Below, one piece after another: positions 12,957-21,953 of a stretch of 29,513 nucleotides of DNA (its first letter is position 1; each line of letters opens with the position of its first letter). The DNA is from a virus: IMG/VR virus record IMGVR_UViG_3300021959_000269, positions 1 through 29,513 of that record; one strand, given 5' to 3'. The translations under genes and the position numbers were made by a program. The notes beneath the pieces were generated by a model. The model was not told the DNA's origin and did no database searches. It saw nothing but the letters and a program-made list of their open reading frames with translations.

Positions 12957-13373
12957 TTATTTTATTTTAATTGTCTTTGGTTTTTTTTCTTCGGGTAGAT
13001 TTAATTTCATATCTACAATAAGAACACCATCTTTAAATGTAGCATTATCTACTTCAAGATGTTCTGCCAAAGTCCATTGTCTTTTAAATGCTCGTTGAGC
13101 AATACCTCGATGTACAAAATTGTCATCATCTTTTTCTGAAGTTTTTGCAGAGATAGTTAAGATACTTTCTTTTACCTCAACATCTATATCCTCTTTTGAA
13201 AAACCTGCCAACGCCATTTCTAATTGATAGTTTTCTTTATCAATTTTCTTGATGTTGTAGGGAGGGTAGTTAGGTGTCTCATAATGAGACAACGTAGACA
13301 ACTGGTCAAAGATATTATCAAATCCAACTGTCATATTTCTAAATGGGTCAAAGACCCCTGTAGGTAGGTTCAT
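12957..13373 (-). CDS. Small heat shock protein, Hsp20/alpha-crystallin family
   Basis: A 138-residue IbpA-like holdase chaperone that would bind unfolding proteins without ATP. The alpha-crystallin domain spans roughly 35-125, with Y-Q-L-E-M-A-L-A-G-F-S-K-E-D-I-D-V, the R-x-F-x-R segment (F-K-R-Q-W-T-L) and the G-V-L-I-V-D motif. The C-terminal I-K-I motif for oligomer assembly is present. ATG 13373 is chosen because AAAGGAG lies just before it; an upstream in-frame ATG (13388) sits in that leader. It has its own consensus promoter at 13444-13472. Hsp20 genes are known from marine T4-like phages; here it may protect virion assembly. Confidence 0.93.
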   Translation of the reverse strand: MNLPTGVFDPFRNMTVGFDNIFDQLSTLSHYETPNYPPYNIKKIDKENYQLEMALAGFSKEDIDVEVKESILTISAKTSEKDDDNFVHRGIAQRAFKRQWTLAEHLEVDNATFKDGVLIVDMKLNLPEEKKPKTIKIK

Positions 13374-13408
13374 GTTAGCTCCTTTCATAAAGCGAGTTAT
13401 TATAATAA

Positions 13409-13433
13409 TGGAATACTACCTATAGCTATTCCA
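13409..13433 (-). promoter_or_regulatory. Leader hairpin of the hsp20 mRNA
   Basis: TGGAATA (13409-13415) and TATTCCA (13427-13433) pair perfectly, and CTA/TAG extend the stem inside. The hairpin would form just after the predicted transcription start of hsp20. A second short pairing (CTTT with AAAG) touches the ribosome binding site region. RNA thermometers are common before bacterial hsp20 genes, but this one is unproven. Confidence 0.45.
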
Positions 13434-13443
13434 TCAAACCTAT

Positions 13444-13472
13444 ATTATACACCTCTATCTTCAACTTGTCAA
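13444..13472 (-). promoter_or_regulatory. Sigma-70-type promoter of hsp20
   Basis: Reading the - strand: TTGACA (13472-13467), a 17-bp spacer and TATAAT (13449-13444). Both hexamers are exact. The -35 element overlaps the stop codon of the giant virion gene. It would give Hsp20 and the three genes after it expression separate from the late structural transcript. Confidence 0.85.
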
Positions 13473-16400
13473 CCCCTTTTTTTGTCAAGTAATCCGCCCC
13501 TTTTAAAGTTAAAACTTTTTCCTATATTAAAGTTTCCTTCTTCTGTTACAAATACATCAGCACTTCCTATTGGAGTAGTTACTGTTGCTCCAATTTGACC
13601 ATCAAAATTATCACCTTTATTTAGTGGTTTGTATGTTGCAGACGCATAAGGTGTTACTCCAACAGTCATTGACTGACCTAAAATACTTGGTTTAAATTTG
13701 CTTGTTTTTCCAGAAACATCATATCCTATAGTTGCTCCTTCTTTACTATCAAGTGAACCAGTTAGTAATCCATAGTTTCCACCAACACCTGCGGCAATAC
13801 CAACTGCACTATCATCCAATACATTTGATACATTTATATTTGGGACTTCTGTTGGATAAGTTTTTCTATCACCAAGCACTCCAAACGTAACTGTTCTATC
13901 GCCTTCTAAAATACCTCCTGTTTTTCCATATATACTTCCTCCTGCATTGTCTCCGATATTAAAACTTTTACCAAATTTTGCTCCTTCGTAAGCTAAGTTT
14001 ATATTTTTTTCATAAGTTTCACCACCCGGAAGTATGTCTGCATTTTCTGTTGTAAATCTTTCAATTTTGTTTCTTGTTTTTTTAAGAAGGCTTTTAACTT
14101 TATCTTTAGTTTTTTCTTTAGTAGAGTTACCACCGCCACTATTTCCAGAACCTGCATTAGTAGTAGTAGTTGTAGTGGTAGAGCTTTGATTTGTATTAGT
14201 GTTGTTGTTACTATTAGTTTTACCACTACCTCCAGATTGACTAGAAATATATCTTTCTCTGTTAGTAGAACCACTATCACTTTTTATTGTTTTTGATTTA
14301 GATTGATTACTACTTGATATATATCTTTCTCTATTTGTAGAACCACTACTACCACTATAAGCTCTATTAGAAGTCATAGCTCTTCTCATAGCAGCATAAC
14401 CACCATATCTAAAATTTACTTTATCTTTTCTAGTAATAATAACACCAGAGCCACCTAAACTATATTTTTTAGGTACATCTATTACATCAAATAAATCTCC
14501 TAAAACTTCTGATATATAATTTTTTAATTCGCTTTGACTAAATCCTTTTTGAAAGGTAAACTCTTTTCCTTTTTTAATTAAGAACCCATCAAGGTAAGGT
14601 TTTTTTGTTGAAGCCGATGCAACATCTTGAGCTGTTCTTGTAGTTATAACACCAACACCTTTATCATTTAGTAGATTAGCAATTTGTTTTACAACAATAT
14701 CTCTTTCTGTTTTATTTTCAATAACATTTAAAACCATGTGGTTTATAACACCATCTTTAGATTTAACACCCTCACCCATAATCATATCTTTTACATCAAT
14801 ATAATCTGGTTTTCTTCCTTTAACTTTTTCTATCTTTTTTAAATCAGCAAAAGGTTCATGACTTGTTACTTTTTTGTTAGTAAATTTTTTAGTACCAACA
14901 CCTAATCCCGAACCAAAATCATGTACACTTTTTACTTTAAAATCATCAAATATTTTATTTACCTTTTCATAAGACTTTGCAGTATTAGTAACTTGAGTTA
15001 GACCTCGTTGTATTGTTTTTGCTAATCCGCCAAGATTAAATCCTAATCTTTTCAATGTCTTATCATAGTCTTCTTGTAAATAATATTGGTTATAACTACC
15101 GATTGGATAATTATATTTTTGACCTACTGTAGAATTTTCAACATGAGTAATTCCTTTTAGTAATGCTTCTACATGAGAAGGATTATTAAAATCTATTTTA
15201 TTAGGGACACCAAATTGTTTTCTTAATATGTTTTCATAATTAGCTGCTCGTTTACCACTCGCATCATCTTTAGCATAGATACCCATGATTGTGTTTAAAT
15301 CATTTACTTTATATTGTTTTATTGTATTAATTATATCTACAAGACCTTCATCTTTTGATGGATATTTTTTATAAATTTCACCAGAAGAACCAGTAAATGT
15401 TTCACCTTTCCAATTAGAACTAACCTTAACCATCCCCGGATTATTATTTTTAAAAAGAAAACTAAGAGGAGGTACAGGTTTTTCCTTACGAACTATCTGT
15501 GGTTTTTCATTAACAAGTTCTTTTAATTGTTCTTTATCAGACACATCTTCTTGATAAGGAATTTCAGTATTTAAATCAACTTGATAATCTGTTTTAATAA
15601 CAGGAACTTTTTCAGGTGTTACCTCTTCTTCTTGTTCTGCTAAACCACCAGTTGCAAAATTCATTAATTTTATTAACTGACCTTTTAAACCTTTTTCAGC
15701 AGTATCTTTTCTGTCTTTTTTTATTTTAAATTTTAAAGGAATATTAGTATCTTTTTTATAAACTGTAAATGGAACTCCTAATCTATTTGCTATTTCTCTA
15801 ATTGCAGGAGCAGGAAATACATTATAAAATTGATAAAATAATTCATCAAAACTTCTTTTACTACCATAAGACATCGGTACATCTACTGCTGCTTGTGCAA
15901 ACTTTACCCAATCTTGTGCTATTTGAAATGCAGGAGCAATATCTGTAGGTCTATTTTTATTATAACCAAAAAAATTATTAACAATAGTGCTAGGCAACCA
16001 CCCTAAATTTCCAGAAAGTTGTGTAGCATCTGCTAACCATCGTTGTTTGTCATCAGAAAAATCATCACTAACATTCCACTCACCATACTTTGCCCATTCT
16101 CTAATCTCTTTTATACCCCCATAAACATTCAATGCAAATAATGAACCTAAAAGTTGTTTTAAATTTCCTTCTTCAACTCTTGCTATCATAGCATTTGTTT
16201 GTGCAGATTTAGCCATAGCCCATGAAGAAAACTGTCCTAGTAATCTAAGCCAAGGGTTTCTTGTTTGTGTAAATAATAATCTATTACCTACTGTTGGAAT
16301 AATAGCATCTCTGTCAGCAGCTTTTATTCCAACTCTTTGAATAATATTTGCAGAGTTTGTATCTTTTAAAGCAGTTGCTACATTTTTTGTTTTACCAAAA

Positions 16401-19366
16401 TTTATAATAGAATTTAAATTAACAATGTTACCATTCACATCAATTTGTAATGCTCCTGTTTTTTGTAAATGTAAAATATCTGCTAGTAATTTTTTATCTC
16501 GAATATTATTTAAATTTATTTTTGTAACATTAACATTATTTGTATTAATTTGTCCAAGTCTTTTAACAAAATTTTGTGCTGTTTTATGAGTATCTATTGC
16601 ACCTACATTATATGCGTATCTTCTAGCAATGTTTGTAATACCTTCTAATCCAATTGCTTTAAAAAAATATTCATTAGACTTACCAATAATATTCATTATA
16701 TTACCAGAAGTTTTATTATTTAAAATTAAACCAGAAGATTCTCCGGGACTTGTTGTAAATGCATCTTTTAAATTTGATTTAGCTGTGCCGCTTAAATATT
16801 GATTTAAATCTTGACTTGCTTTATTACCTCTATTAAATCCTATTCCTTTAAACCATGAAAACCAATGTCTACTATTTTGAAATGGTTGTATAAGGTCACC
16901 AAGATTTGCAATAGTAACTTTATCCATCATACTAAAGTTAGCTAACGTTGATAATATTGCAGCAGTTCCTTTTTGCCAATCATCTACTTGTGTTCCATAT
17001 CTACCAAAATAAGAATTAACTGCATTTTTAATAGACTCAACATCTGCTTTATGTTGTTTATTAAAAAATCCGTTTGTTAACCCTTCATTGCTAAAACCAT
17101 TATCTTGATATTGTTTATATATTCTAGAAAAATATCCATTAATAGCTTCTCCTTCTCTACCAAATGCTCTAGCAAACTCAACAGATTTAACAGTATTTCT
17201 AGTAATATCAGTCAATACACTTCTAACATCATTAACTAAAAAATCTTTTAAAACATCTTCAACTTCTTCATATTTGCCTTGTAATTTTCTTTGTTCAGTT
17301 ATATGTTTTGATAAAGGCAATTGAGTTTTACCTCTAATAATTTTTTTATCTAAACCTAATGATAGTATATCACCATTATCGGGTTGAGTAATTCGATTAT
17401 AATATTCTCGAGCTAATGTTTTAGATGGTGTTGTTTTTTCTCTAGCAGATAAATTACTTTTTTTATTTGCTTTTAAATTATCAAATGCTTGTTCAACTTT
17501 TTTTAAAAATTCTCTTTTGTTATTATTAATTAATTCAAAATTAAACTTACGAGGAAAATAATTTTCGATTAATTCTTTTTCTTCAAAGCCTACATCTCTA
17601 AAATATTTTCTAAAATTAGACAAATAATCTTTAATATTTCCTGCCATTTTTTGTGCTTCAAAAGAAGCATTGTCAATCTTACCACCTCTAACAAGTGTCA
17701 ATGCATCTTGTTCTACTTTTAAAATATTTTGTTCTTCAACTGTTAAACGAAGTGGAGTTTTTAAATATCTATTTCTAAATAATTTACCTTTAGCAGAGTC
17801 TAATATAGCACTATTTTTTATTCCAATAGTTTCACTAATACCTCCAACAAAATATGCAAAGTTTTGCTGTGCTAATTCTTCAACAGAAGAACCAGACCCA
17901 ATAACTCTACTTTGATTTTTAGAAATGCTACCAAAAAAATTTCTTTGAACTGTATCAGTTGGTCTAGCAAATATAGTAGCGGCAAAAGAATCTAGTATTG
18001 GTCCTCGTGCAGACATCTTACTCCATTGTGAAGTTGATGTAAGTATAGAAATATTTCTTAAAAGATTTTGTGTGTAACTAGTTTTAATTTGACCGGCAAT
18101 TTCTTTTTGTCTTGGTATACTTATACCTTTTGCTCTACCACTCATTAAAACTTTATTAGTTAAACCAAGAGCAGCTCCTGTTCCAATATACCAATCAATA
18201 CTATCACCTTCACCAAAAAGAGTACCATAAACTGCACCTCCTCCTGCTCCAACAGCAGGTCTTGCAGCTATAGCTGTTAGTGTTCTCACAACTTTTGCAG
18301 TAGCTCCTTGTCTTTTTTCAAGTTCTTCTAAAACTTTAATGAAATGTTTATGTCTTCTTTGTACAATTAAATCATTAAATTTTGCACCTTGTTTAGCATA
18401 GATATCTCTTACTTCTTTTATAGCTTTTTGAACACTAGACTCACTACTGTCAAGAAGAGAAACATTTTGTCCTCTAACTTTAAATGAAATATTTTTTATA
18501 TTTTTGTACTTTTTTTTGTTTTGAATTTTTTGCAACTTATTAATTATTTGATGCATGGGCGTATAAAATTTACTTGCTGTATTTTCTGCTCTATTTAAAT
18601 TATTAAACAGTTTATTTATACTTGATAAAGTTGAAACTTCTTCAACTCTTTGTAGTTGCGTTGCATTTAAGTCATATTTTTTTTCGTAATTTTTTTTAAG
18701 TAAATTCTCAACAGCTTCTGCTTGTTGTTTTGTTTTAAATAAATTTGGAAAAGCTGCATTTAAAACTTTACCACCTAATTTTTGAACACCAAAACCTAAA
18801 GGACCTGCGGCTGCTCCTATACTTCCACCTAGTAATAAACTACTTGGAGTTACTTCTCCAGTTCTACTATACTCTCTTACTGCTGCATCACCAGTTCCAA
18901 CTGCTCCACCCATTGCTGCTAATTTTGCTGCTTTTGTTGTTAACGATGCACCTTTTAAAGCTAAACCCCAAGGCATTAAAAAGTATACAGGGTCTAACAT
19001 TAATGTTGCAGTTCTACCACCCCATGTTGCTAAATCATTATCATACTTTCCACTTGAAAATTCTGGATACAATTCATAGATTTCTTTTAATCTTTCTTCT
19101 TCAATATCTTTTCTAGCATCAGAGAAATCTACATCTGGACTTGTACTTCTATATGCAGCATTACCCAATCTCCAGATATCGCCAACAAGATTTGTTTCTA
19201 AATCTGCTCCATATTTTGCTTTACGAAAATCAGTTGGCTCTTCTCTAAACTGTAAAGGTAGAGGTAAAGCGTTTGATTTATTTTTATTATTTTTTTCTTT
19301 GGAATTGTCTTCTTTATTAACATTTAAATTGTTAATAATTGAAGGACTAATAGGTAGACCGGACAT
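13469..19366 (-). CDS. Giant modular internal virion protein (1965 aa)
   Basis: Probably a virion protein ejected with the DNA, in the position of T7 gp15/gp16. Modules: 1-1236, a mixed helical body with hydrophobic stretches; about 1290-1430, a muramidase-like domain (F-K-N-N-N-P-G-M-V at 1304-1312, then N-W-K-G and E-G-L-V-D-I-I) that could cut peptidoglycan on entry; about 1465-1645, a class I SAM methyltransferase-like fold (H-D-F-G-S-G-L-G at 1482-1489, H-M-V-L-N-V-I-E at 1543-1550); about 1660-1760, a Ser/Asn/Thr/Gly linker; about 1760-1953, a Gly-rich beta domain. A motif F-x-x-G-G-(L/Y)-(A/L) ends each module at 1237, 1443, 1652 and 1954. It starts 3 bases after the upstream gene's stop. 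T7 gp16 is 1318 aa, so this is much longer. Enzyme activities are inferred. Confidence 0.8.
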   Translation of the reverse strand: MSGLPISPSIINNLNVNKEDNSKEKNNKNKSNALPLPLQFREEPTDFRKAKYGADLETNLVGDIWRLGNAAYRSTSPDVDFSDARKDIEEERLKEIYELYPEFSSGKYDNDLATWGGRTATLMLDPVYFLMPWGLALKGASLTTKAAKLAAMGGAVGTGDAAVREYSRTGEVTPSSLLLGGSIGAAAGPLGFGVQKLGGKVLNAAFPNLFKTKQQAEAVENLLKKNYEKKYDLNATQLQRVEEVSTLSSINKLFNNLNRAENTASKFYTPMHQIINKLQKIQNKKKYKNIKNISFKVRGQNVSLLDSSESSVQKAIKEVRDIYAKQGAKFNDLIVQRRHKHFIKVLEELEKRQGATAKVVRTLTAIAARPAVGAGGGAVYGTLFGEGDSIDWYIGTGAALGLTNKVLMSGRAKGISIPRQKEIAGQIKTSYTQNLLRNISILTSTSQWSKMSARGPILDSFAATIFARPTDTVQRNFFGSISKNQSRVIGSGSSVEELAQQNFAYFVGGISETIGIKNSAILDSAKGKLFRNRYLKTPLRLTVEEQNILKVEQDALTLVRGGKIDNASFEAQKMAGNIKDYLSNFRKYFRDVGFEEKELIENYFPRKFNFELINNNKREFLKKVEQAFDNLKANKKSNLSAREKTTPSKTLAREYYNRITQPDNGDILSLGLDKKIIRGKTQLPLSKHITEQRKLQGKYEEVEDVLKDFLVNDVRSVLTDITRNTVKSVEFARAFGREGEAINGYFSRIYKQYQDNGFSNEGLTNGFFNKQHKADVESIKNAVNSYFGRYGTQVDDWQKGTAAILSTLANFSMMDKVTIANLGDLIQPFQNSRHWFSWFKGIGFNRGNKASQDLNQYLSGTAKSNLKDAFTTSPGESSGLILNNKTSGNIMNIIGKSNEYFFKAIGLEGITNIARRYAYNVGAIDTHKTAQNFVKRLGQINTNNVNVTKINLNNIRDKKLLADILHLQKTGALQIDVNGNIVNLNSIINFGKTKNVATALKDTNSANIIQRVGIKAADRDAIIPTVGNRLLFTQTRNPWLRLLGQFSSWAMAKSAQTNAMIARVEEGNLKQLLGSLFALNVYGGIKEIREWAKYGEWNVSDDFSDDKQRWLADATQLSGNLGWLPSTIVNNFFGYNKNRPTDIAPAFQIAQDWVKFAQAAVDVPMSYGSKRSFDELFYQFYNVFPAPAIREIANRLGVPFTVYKKDTNIPLKFKIKKDRKDTAEKGLKGQLIKLMNFATGGLAEQEEEVTPEKVPVIKTDYQVDLNTEIPYQEDVSDKEQLKELVNEKPQIVRKEKPVPPLSFLFKNNNPGMVKVSSNWKGETFTGSSGEIYKKYPSKDEGLVDIINTIKQYKVNDLNTIMGIYAKDDASGKRAANYENILRKQFGVPNKIDFNNPSHVEALLKGITHVENSTVGQKYNYPIGSYNQYYLQEDYDKTLKRLGFNLGGLAKTIQRGLTQVTNTAKSYEKVNKIFDDFKVKSVHDFGSGLGVGTKKFTNKKVTSHEPFADLKKIEKVKGRKPDYIDVKDMIMGEGVKSKDGVINHMVLNVIENKTERDIVVKQIANLLNDKGVGVITTRTAQDVASASTKKPYLDGFLIKKGKEFTFQKGFSQSELKNYISEVLGDLFDVIDVPKKYSLGGSGVIITRKDKVNFRYGGYAAMRRAMTSNRAYSGSSGSTNRERYISSSNQSKSKTIKSDSGSTNRERYISSQSGGSGKTNSNNNTNTNQSSTTTTTTTNAGSGNSGGGNSTKEKTKDKVKSLLKKTRNKIERFTTENADILPGGETYEKNINLAYEGAKFGKSFNIGDNAGGSIYGKTGGILEGDRTVTFGVLGDRKTYPTEVPNINVSNVLDDSAVGIAAGVGGNYGLLTGSLDSKEGATIGYDVSGKTSKFKPSILGQSMTVGVTPYASATYKPLNKGDNFDGQIGATVTTPIGSADVFVTEEGNFNIGKSFNFKRGGLLDKKRG
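14242..14349 (-). repeat. Duplicated SGSTNRERYISS segment in the linker
   Basis: Two near-identical DNA stretches (about 14242-14277 and 14314-14349, 72 bases apart) encode S-G-S-T-N-R-E-R-Y-I-S-S within the low-complexity linker of the giant virion protein. The DNA copies differ at only a few bases, suggesting a recent internal duplication. Confidence 0.75.
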
Positions 19367-19369
19367 TAT

Positions 19370-21052
19370 TTACTCCGTTGGTTTGTATGCTTCTGCTACT
19401 TCTTCTGGACTTGAATTTTGCCACTCTGTATAACTTAGAGGACCAGTTGGATTAAAGGGAGGTTTATTAAGAGCATTTTCTACATACTCTTCATCTTCTT
19501 TATTAGCTTTAGCAGTTTCTTCTCCATCATAATCAAAGTCGGGTGGGAAAATAAATTGATATTTACCTGTTTTCTCATTACCTTTTACTGGATTATTTAA
19601 AAAATCATCAATAACTTCTGCTCTAGTTTTATTATTTTCTTCCATTTGTTGTTGTATCATTTCTTCTGTAATAGTTATATTTGATATAACATCATCTGCT
19701 GTTGGAGGAGCGTCTTCTCTTTCCTTTAAAATTTTACCTACTATTTGAGATGCTCCTTGATTAACTACATTTTCTGTAATATTATTAGTTATACCTTTAC
19801 CATTTGTTACAACTTTAAACTCTTCAGTATTTACAAATTCATTTAGTTCTGTCATAAGTTTATCTTTTTCTTGTGACGTTAAAACTTCTCCAATAGGTAA
19901 TACTCTTTCATTTAAAACAAATAAAGATGCAACTTGTCGTTCTCCCCATAAACCAAATAGATATGGTTTATCACTAGCAATGTTAATAGTTCTATTACTT
20001 ACTTCTTGTCGATACAATTCTAAAAACTCACCGGATGACCAATCTGTACCCTTTCTATTACCGCCACTATAAAAAGACTGACCAAAATAAACTTTTTCAG
20101 TTTCATAGTATAGTTGTTTCATTTGTTGGTAGTAAAGTGAGCCTTGAGGTGTCAATGTAATTTCACCACTTTCTCTATCCCATTTAGTTACATAATCTCC
20201 ACCGACCTCACTAAAATCTGGAACAATAGTATTTAAAGTTGACATAATATTTTCTGTAGCAGGAGCTTTACCAGTTAATACAGAAGTTCTTAGTTGTACT
20301 GCATCATCATAAAATGATGCATCTATTCCATCTAAACTTGTATTAAAATTAGCTTTTAGTATTCCTTCACTAAAACCATAATCAATTGTCGAAGTATTTT
20401 TTGAAACAACTGGTTCTGACAATTCTAAATTATTTCTTATAGTTGTTCCTTGTACTTCCATATCAAGTTTTAATTGATTCTCTGGTTTTACATCTCTACC
20501 TAAAAGTTTTTTAACTTGTTTAGATAACGGACCATCAGTAGTTGTTCTAATTTCTTCTGCATAAGCTTTCCAAAAATCTTCACCACCTTTAGTTGTTTTA
20601 TTAAAGTAATCAAGTTCATTTGGTCGAGTAACAGTTTGTAATGGAGTCTGAACACTAAAACCAATATTTGCACCTGAAGCATCTTTTTGGTCAACAAAAT
20701 CACCCATAGTAGCTTGAAGCATTATTTCTTTATCATCATCACCTAGTTCTTTAAACATATTAAATTTACTTGGGTCAGCTTCAATAAGAGTTAAGGCTGC
20801 TTGTCTTTTAGACATACCATTACCTGCACTAATTGCTTTTAAAGCTTTATTCATATTTGCAAGATTTGCAGATTCTTTTTCATATGTAGCTAAATCTGTA
20901 GCATATCTTGTCTTTGCAATTTCTCTATATAAAGCTCTATTTTCTTTCATCTCTTCCATACGAGACGCAAGTTTTTCTTGTCTTATTTCTTCGTCTTTTT
21001 CTAATGCACCTTGAGCAACATATCCTAAACCTTCTAAAAAATTAATACCCAT
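19370..21052 (-). CDS. Putative internal virion protein (560 aa)
   Basis: A 560-residue protein beginning with a short hydrophobic segment (INFLEGLGYVAQGAL) followed by a long charged coiled coil (about 17-70, EEIRQEKLASRMEEMKENRA...). The rest is mixed alpha/beta and acidic, ending in a Pro-rich tail. It sits directly upstream of the giant virion gene, the place of T7 gp15-type internal core proteins. I recognise no enzymatic motif. It is separated by 1 base from the preceding gene and 3 from the next, so all are one transcript. Confidence 0.65.
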   Translation of the reverse strand: MGINFLEGLGYVAQGALEKDEEIRQEKLASRMEEMKENRALYREIAKTRYATDLATYEKESANLANMNKALKAISAGNGMSKRQAALTLIEADPSKFNMFKELGDDDKEIMLQATMGDFVDQKDASGANIGFSVQTPLQTVTRPNELDYFNKTTKGGEDFWKAYAEEIRTTTDGPLSKQVKKLLGRDVKPENQLKLDMEVQGTTIRNNLELSEPVVSKNTSTIDYGFSEGILKANFNTSLDGIDASFYDDAVQLRTSVLTGKAPATENIMSTLNTIVPDFSEVGGDYVTKWDRESGEITLTPQGSLYYQQMKQLYYETEKVYFGQSFYSGGNRKGTDWSSGEFLELYRQEVSNRTINIASDKPYLFGLWGERQVASLFVLNERVLPIGEVLTSQEKDKLMTELNEFVNTEEFKVVTNGKGITNNITENVVNQGASQIVGKILKEREDAPPTADDVISNITITEEMIQQQMEENNKTRAEVIDDFLNNPVKGNEKTGKYQFIFPPDFDYDGEETAKANKEDEEYVENALNKPPFNPTGPLSYTEWQNSSPEEVAEAYKPTE

Positions 21053-21053
21053 A

Positions 21054-21611
21054 TTATTCCTCTATTCCTAACTCTTCTTTTTCTGGTAATGTTTTTACTC
21101 TTTGTAATAAAGATTCTGGTACACTATCTTTTCTAATTGTTGGTAATTTTTTACCAAGTGTTTCTGATGACTCTTGCATTTCTTTTTTTCCTTTTAGATA
21201 ATCTTGTTCATCAATTAAATCATCATCTTGGTCTTCATATATAACAGGTTCAATTTCATATTCTTCAGCAATAGCAATAAGAAGATACATAGTTGGCTCT
21301 ACTAACATTAACATAAGGTCCATGTTAAACTGACCTGCTGTCATACCTTTATATAAAACAACTTGAGCTATTTCATCGATTGGTGTTTTATCTTGTAGCA
21401 TCCCAATTAACGGAATAAGATTTTCTTTTTCTGTAATATTTAAAAAAATATTTTCTATAGCAGGTTTAACCTCTGTGTGACGAGGTGTTTGTTCCCACGG
21501 AAACTTTTGTTCGGGGCTTTGTGTTAAACCTTCACCCGGAGTAGGACTGTTAAAAGGGTTAACTCCTGCTTGTTCAAATTGGTTTGGTTGTGCTTTATCT
21601 ATTTCAGCCAT
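21054..21611 (-). CDS. Conserved hypothetical virion-region protein (185 aa)
   Basis: A 185-residue acidic protein. The N-terminus is Pro/Gln/Gly-rich and disordered (PFNSPTPGEGLTQSPEQKFPWEQTP), the centre helical and hydrophobic (DLMLMLVEPTMYLLIAIAEEY, about 98-118), and the tail very acidic (YEDQDDDLIDEQDYLKG). The P-G-E-x-L-T...P-W-E-x-T-P pattern recalls a protein found in other marine podovirus structural regions, function unknown. It lies between the small basic proteins and the 560-residue virion protein, overlapping the former by 8 bases. Confidence 0.65.
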   Translation of the reverse strand: MAEIDKAQPNQFEQAGVNPFNSPTPGEGLTQSPEQKFPWEQTPRHTEVKPAIENIFLNITEKENLIPLIGMLQDKTPIDEIAQVVLYKGMTAGQFNMDLMLMLVEPTMYLLIAIAEEYEIEPVIYEDQDDDLIDEQDYLKGKKEMQESSETLGKKLPTIRKDSVPESLLQRVKTLPEKEELGIEE

Positions 21612-21858
21612 TTACTCTCCTATATTTTTTTACTTTCTTTGCAATGTTCTTTGGTTGCTTCACAAACTGTTTCCCCTTTTTTGTTCCTTTTCGTTTTGCT
21701 TTTGTCGTTGCCGCATATTCCGCAGATGTTAGATTTTCTATTGCTTTCTTGGGTAGATACCTTTCGCCAGTAACGCTTGATTTCTTCCCAGACTTTGTTT
21801 GCCATTCTTGTTTAGTCCAAGCTTTAAGGCTTCTTTGTGATTTTTTTAGATTTCCCAT
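21604..21858 (-). CDS. Small basic conserved protein (84 aa)
   Basis: An 84-residue, highly basic protein: L-K-K-S-Q-R-S-L-K-A-W-T-K-Q-E-W-x-T-K-S-G-K, then G-E-R-Y-L-P-K-K-A-I, S-A-E-Y-A-A-T-T-x-A-K-R-K-G and K-Q-F-V-K-Q-P-K-x-I-A-K-K. I recall this family from many marine phages and some large viruses, without known function. A basic, probably disordered protein in the virion gene block could bind packaged DNA. The frame chosen is this one because its sequence matches that family; a shorter overlapping frame does not. Confidence 0.75.
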   Translation of the reverse strand: MGNLKKSQRSLKAWTKQEWQTKSGKKSSVTGERYLPKKAIENLTSAEYAATTKAKRKGTKKGKQFVKQPKNIAKKVKKYRRVNG

Positions 21859-21952
21859 TTTTCTTTCGTAATGTTTTTAAATCCGCAGATGTAATCTTAT
21901 TTCGAGGTTCAGCAACCGCAGCTAACTTCTTTTGTTTTTTTGTATACGTCAT
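21824..21952 (-). CDS. Small basic protein (42 aa)
   Basis: A 42-codon gene: MTYTKKQKKLAAVAEP, then N-K-I-T-S-A-D-L-K-T-L-R-K-K and a Lys-rich tail. The A-x-A-E-P...K-I-T-x-A-D-x-K-x-L pattern resembles a short marine-phage protein family I recall without a function. GGAGG lies about 11 bases upstream. It overlaps the following gene by 35 bases and starts just after the preceding one, completing an unbroken run of four basic genes. Confidence 0.6.
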   Translation of the reverse strand: MTYTKKQKKLAAVAEPRNKITSADLKTLRKKNGKSKKITKKP

Positions 21953-21953
21953 A

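Noticed and set aside
14242-14349. Phage-type promoter repeat
   Set aside because: The repeated DNA is in frame and encodes the same peptide twice inside the linker; it is not intergenic.
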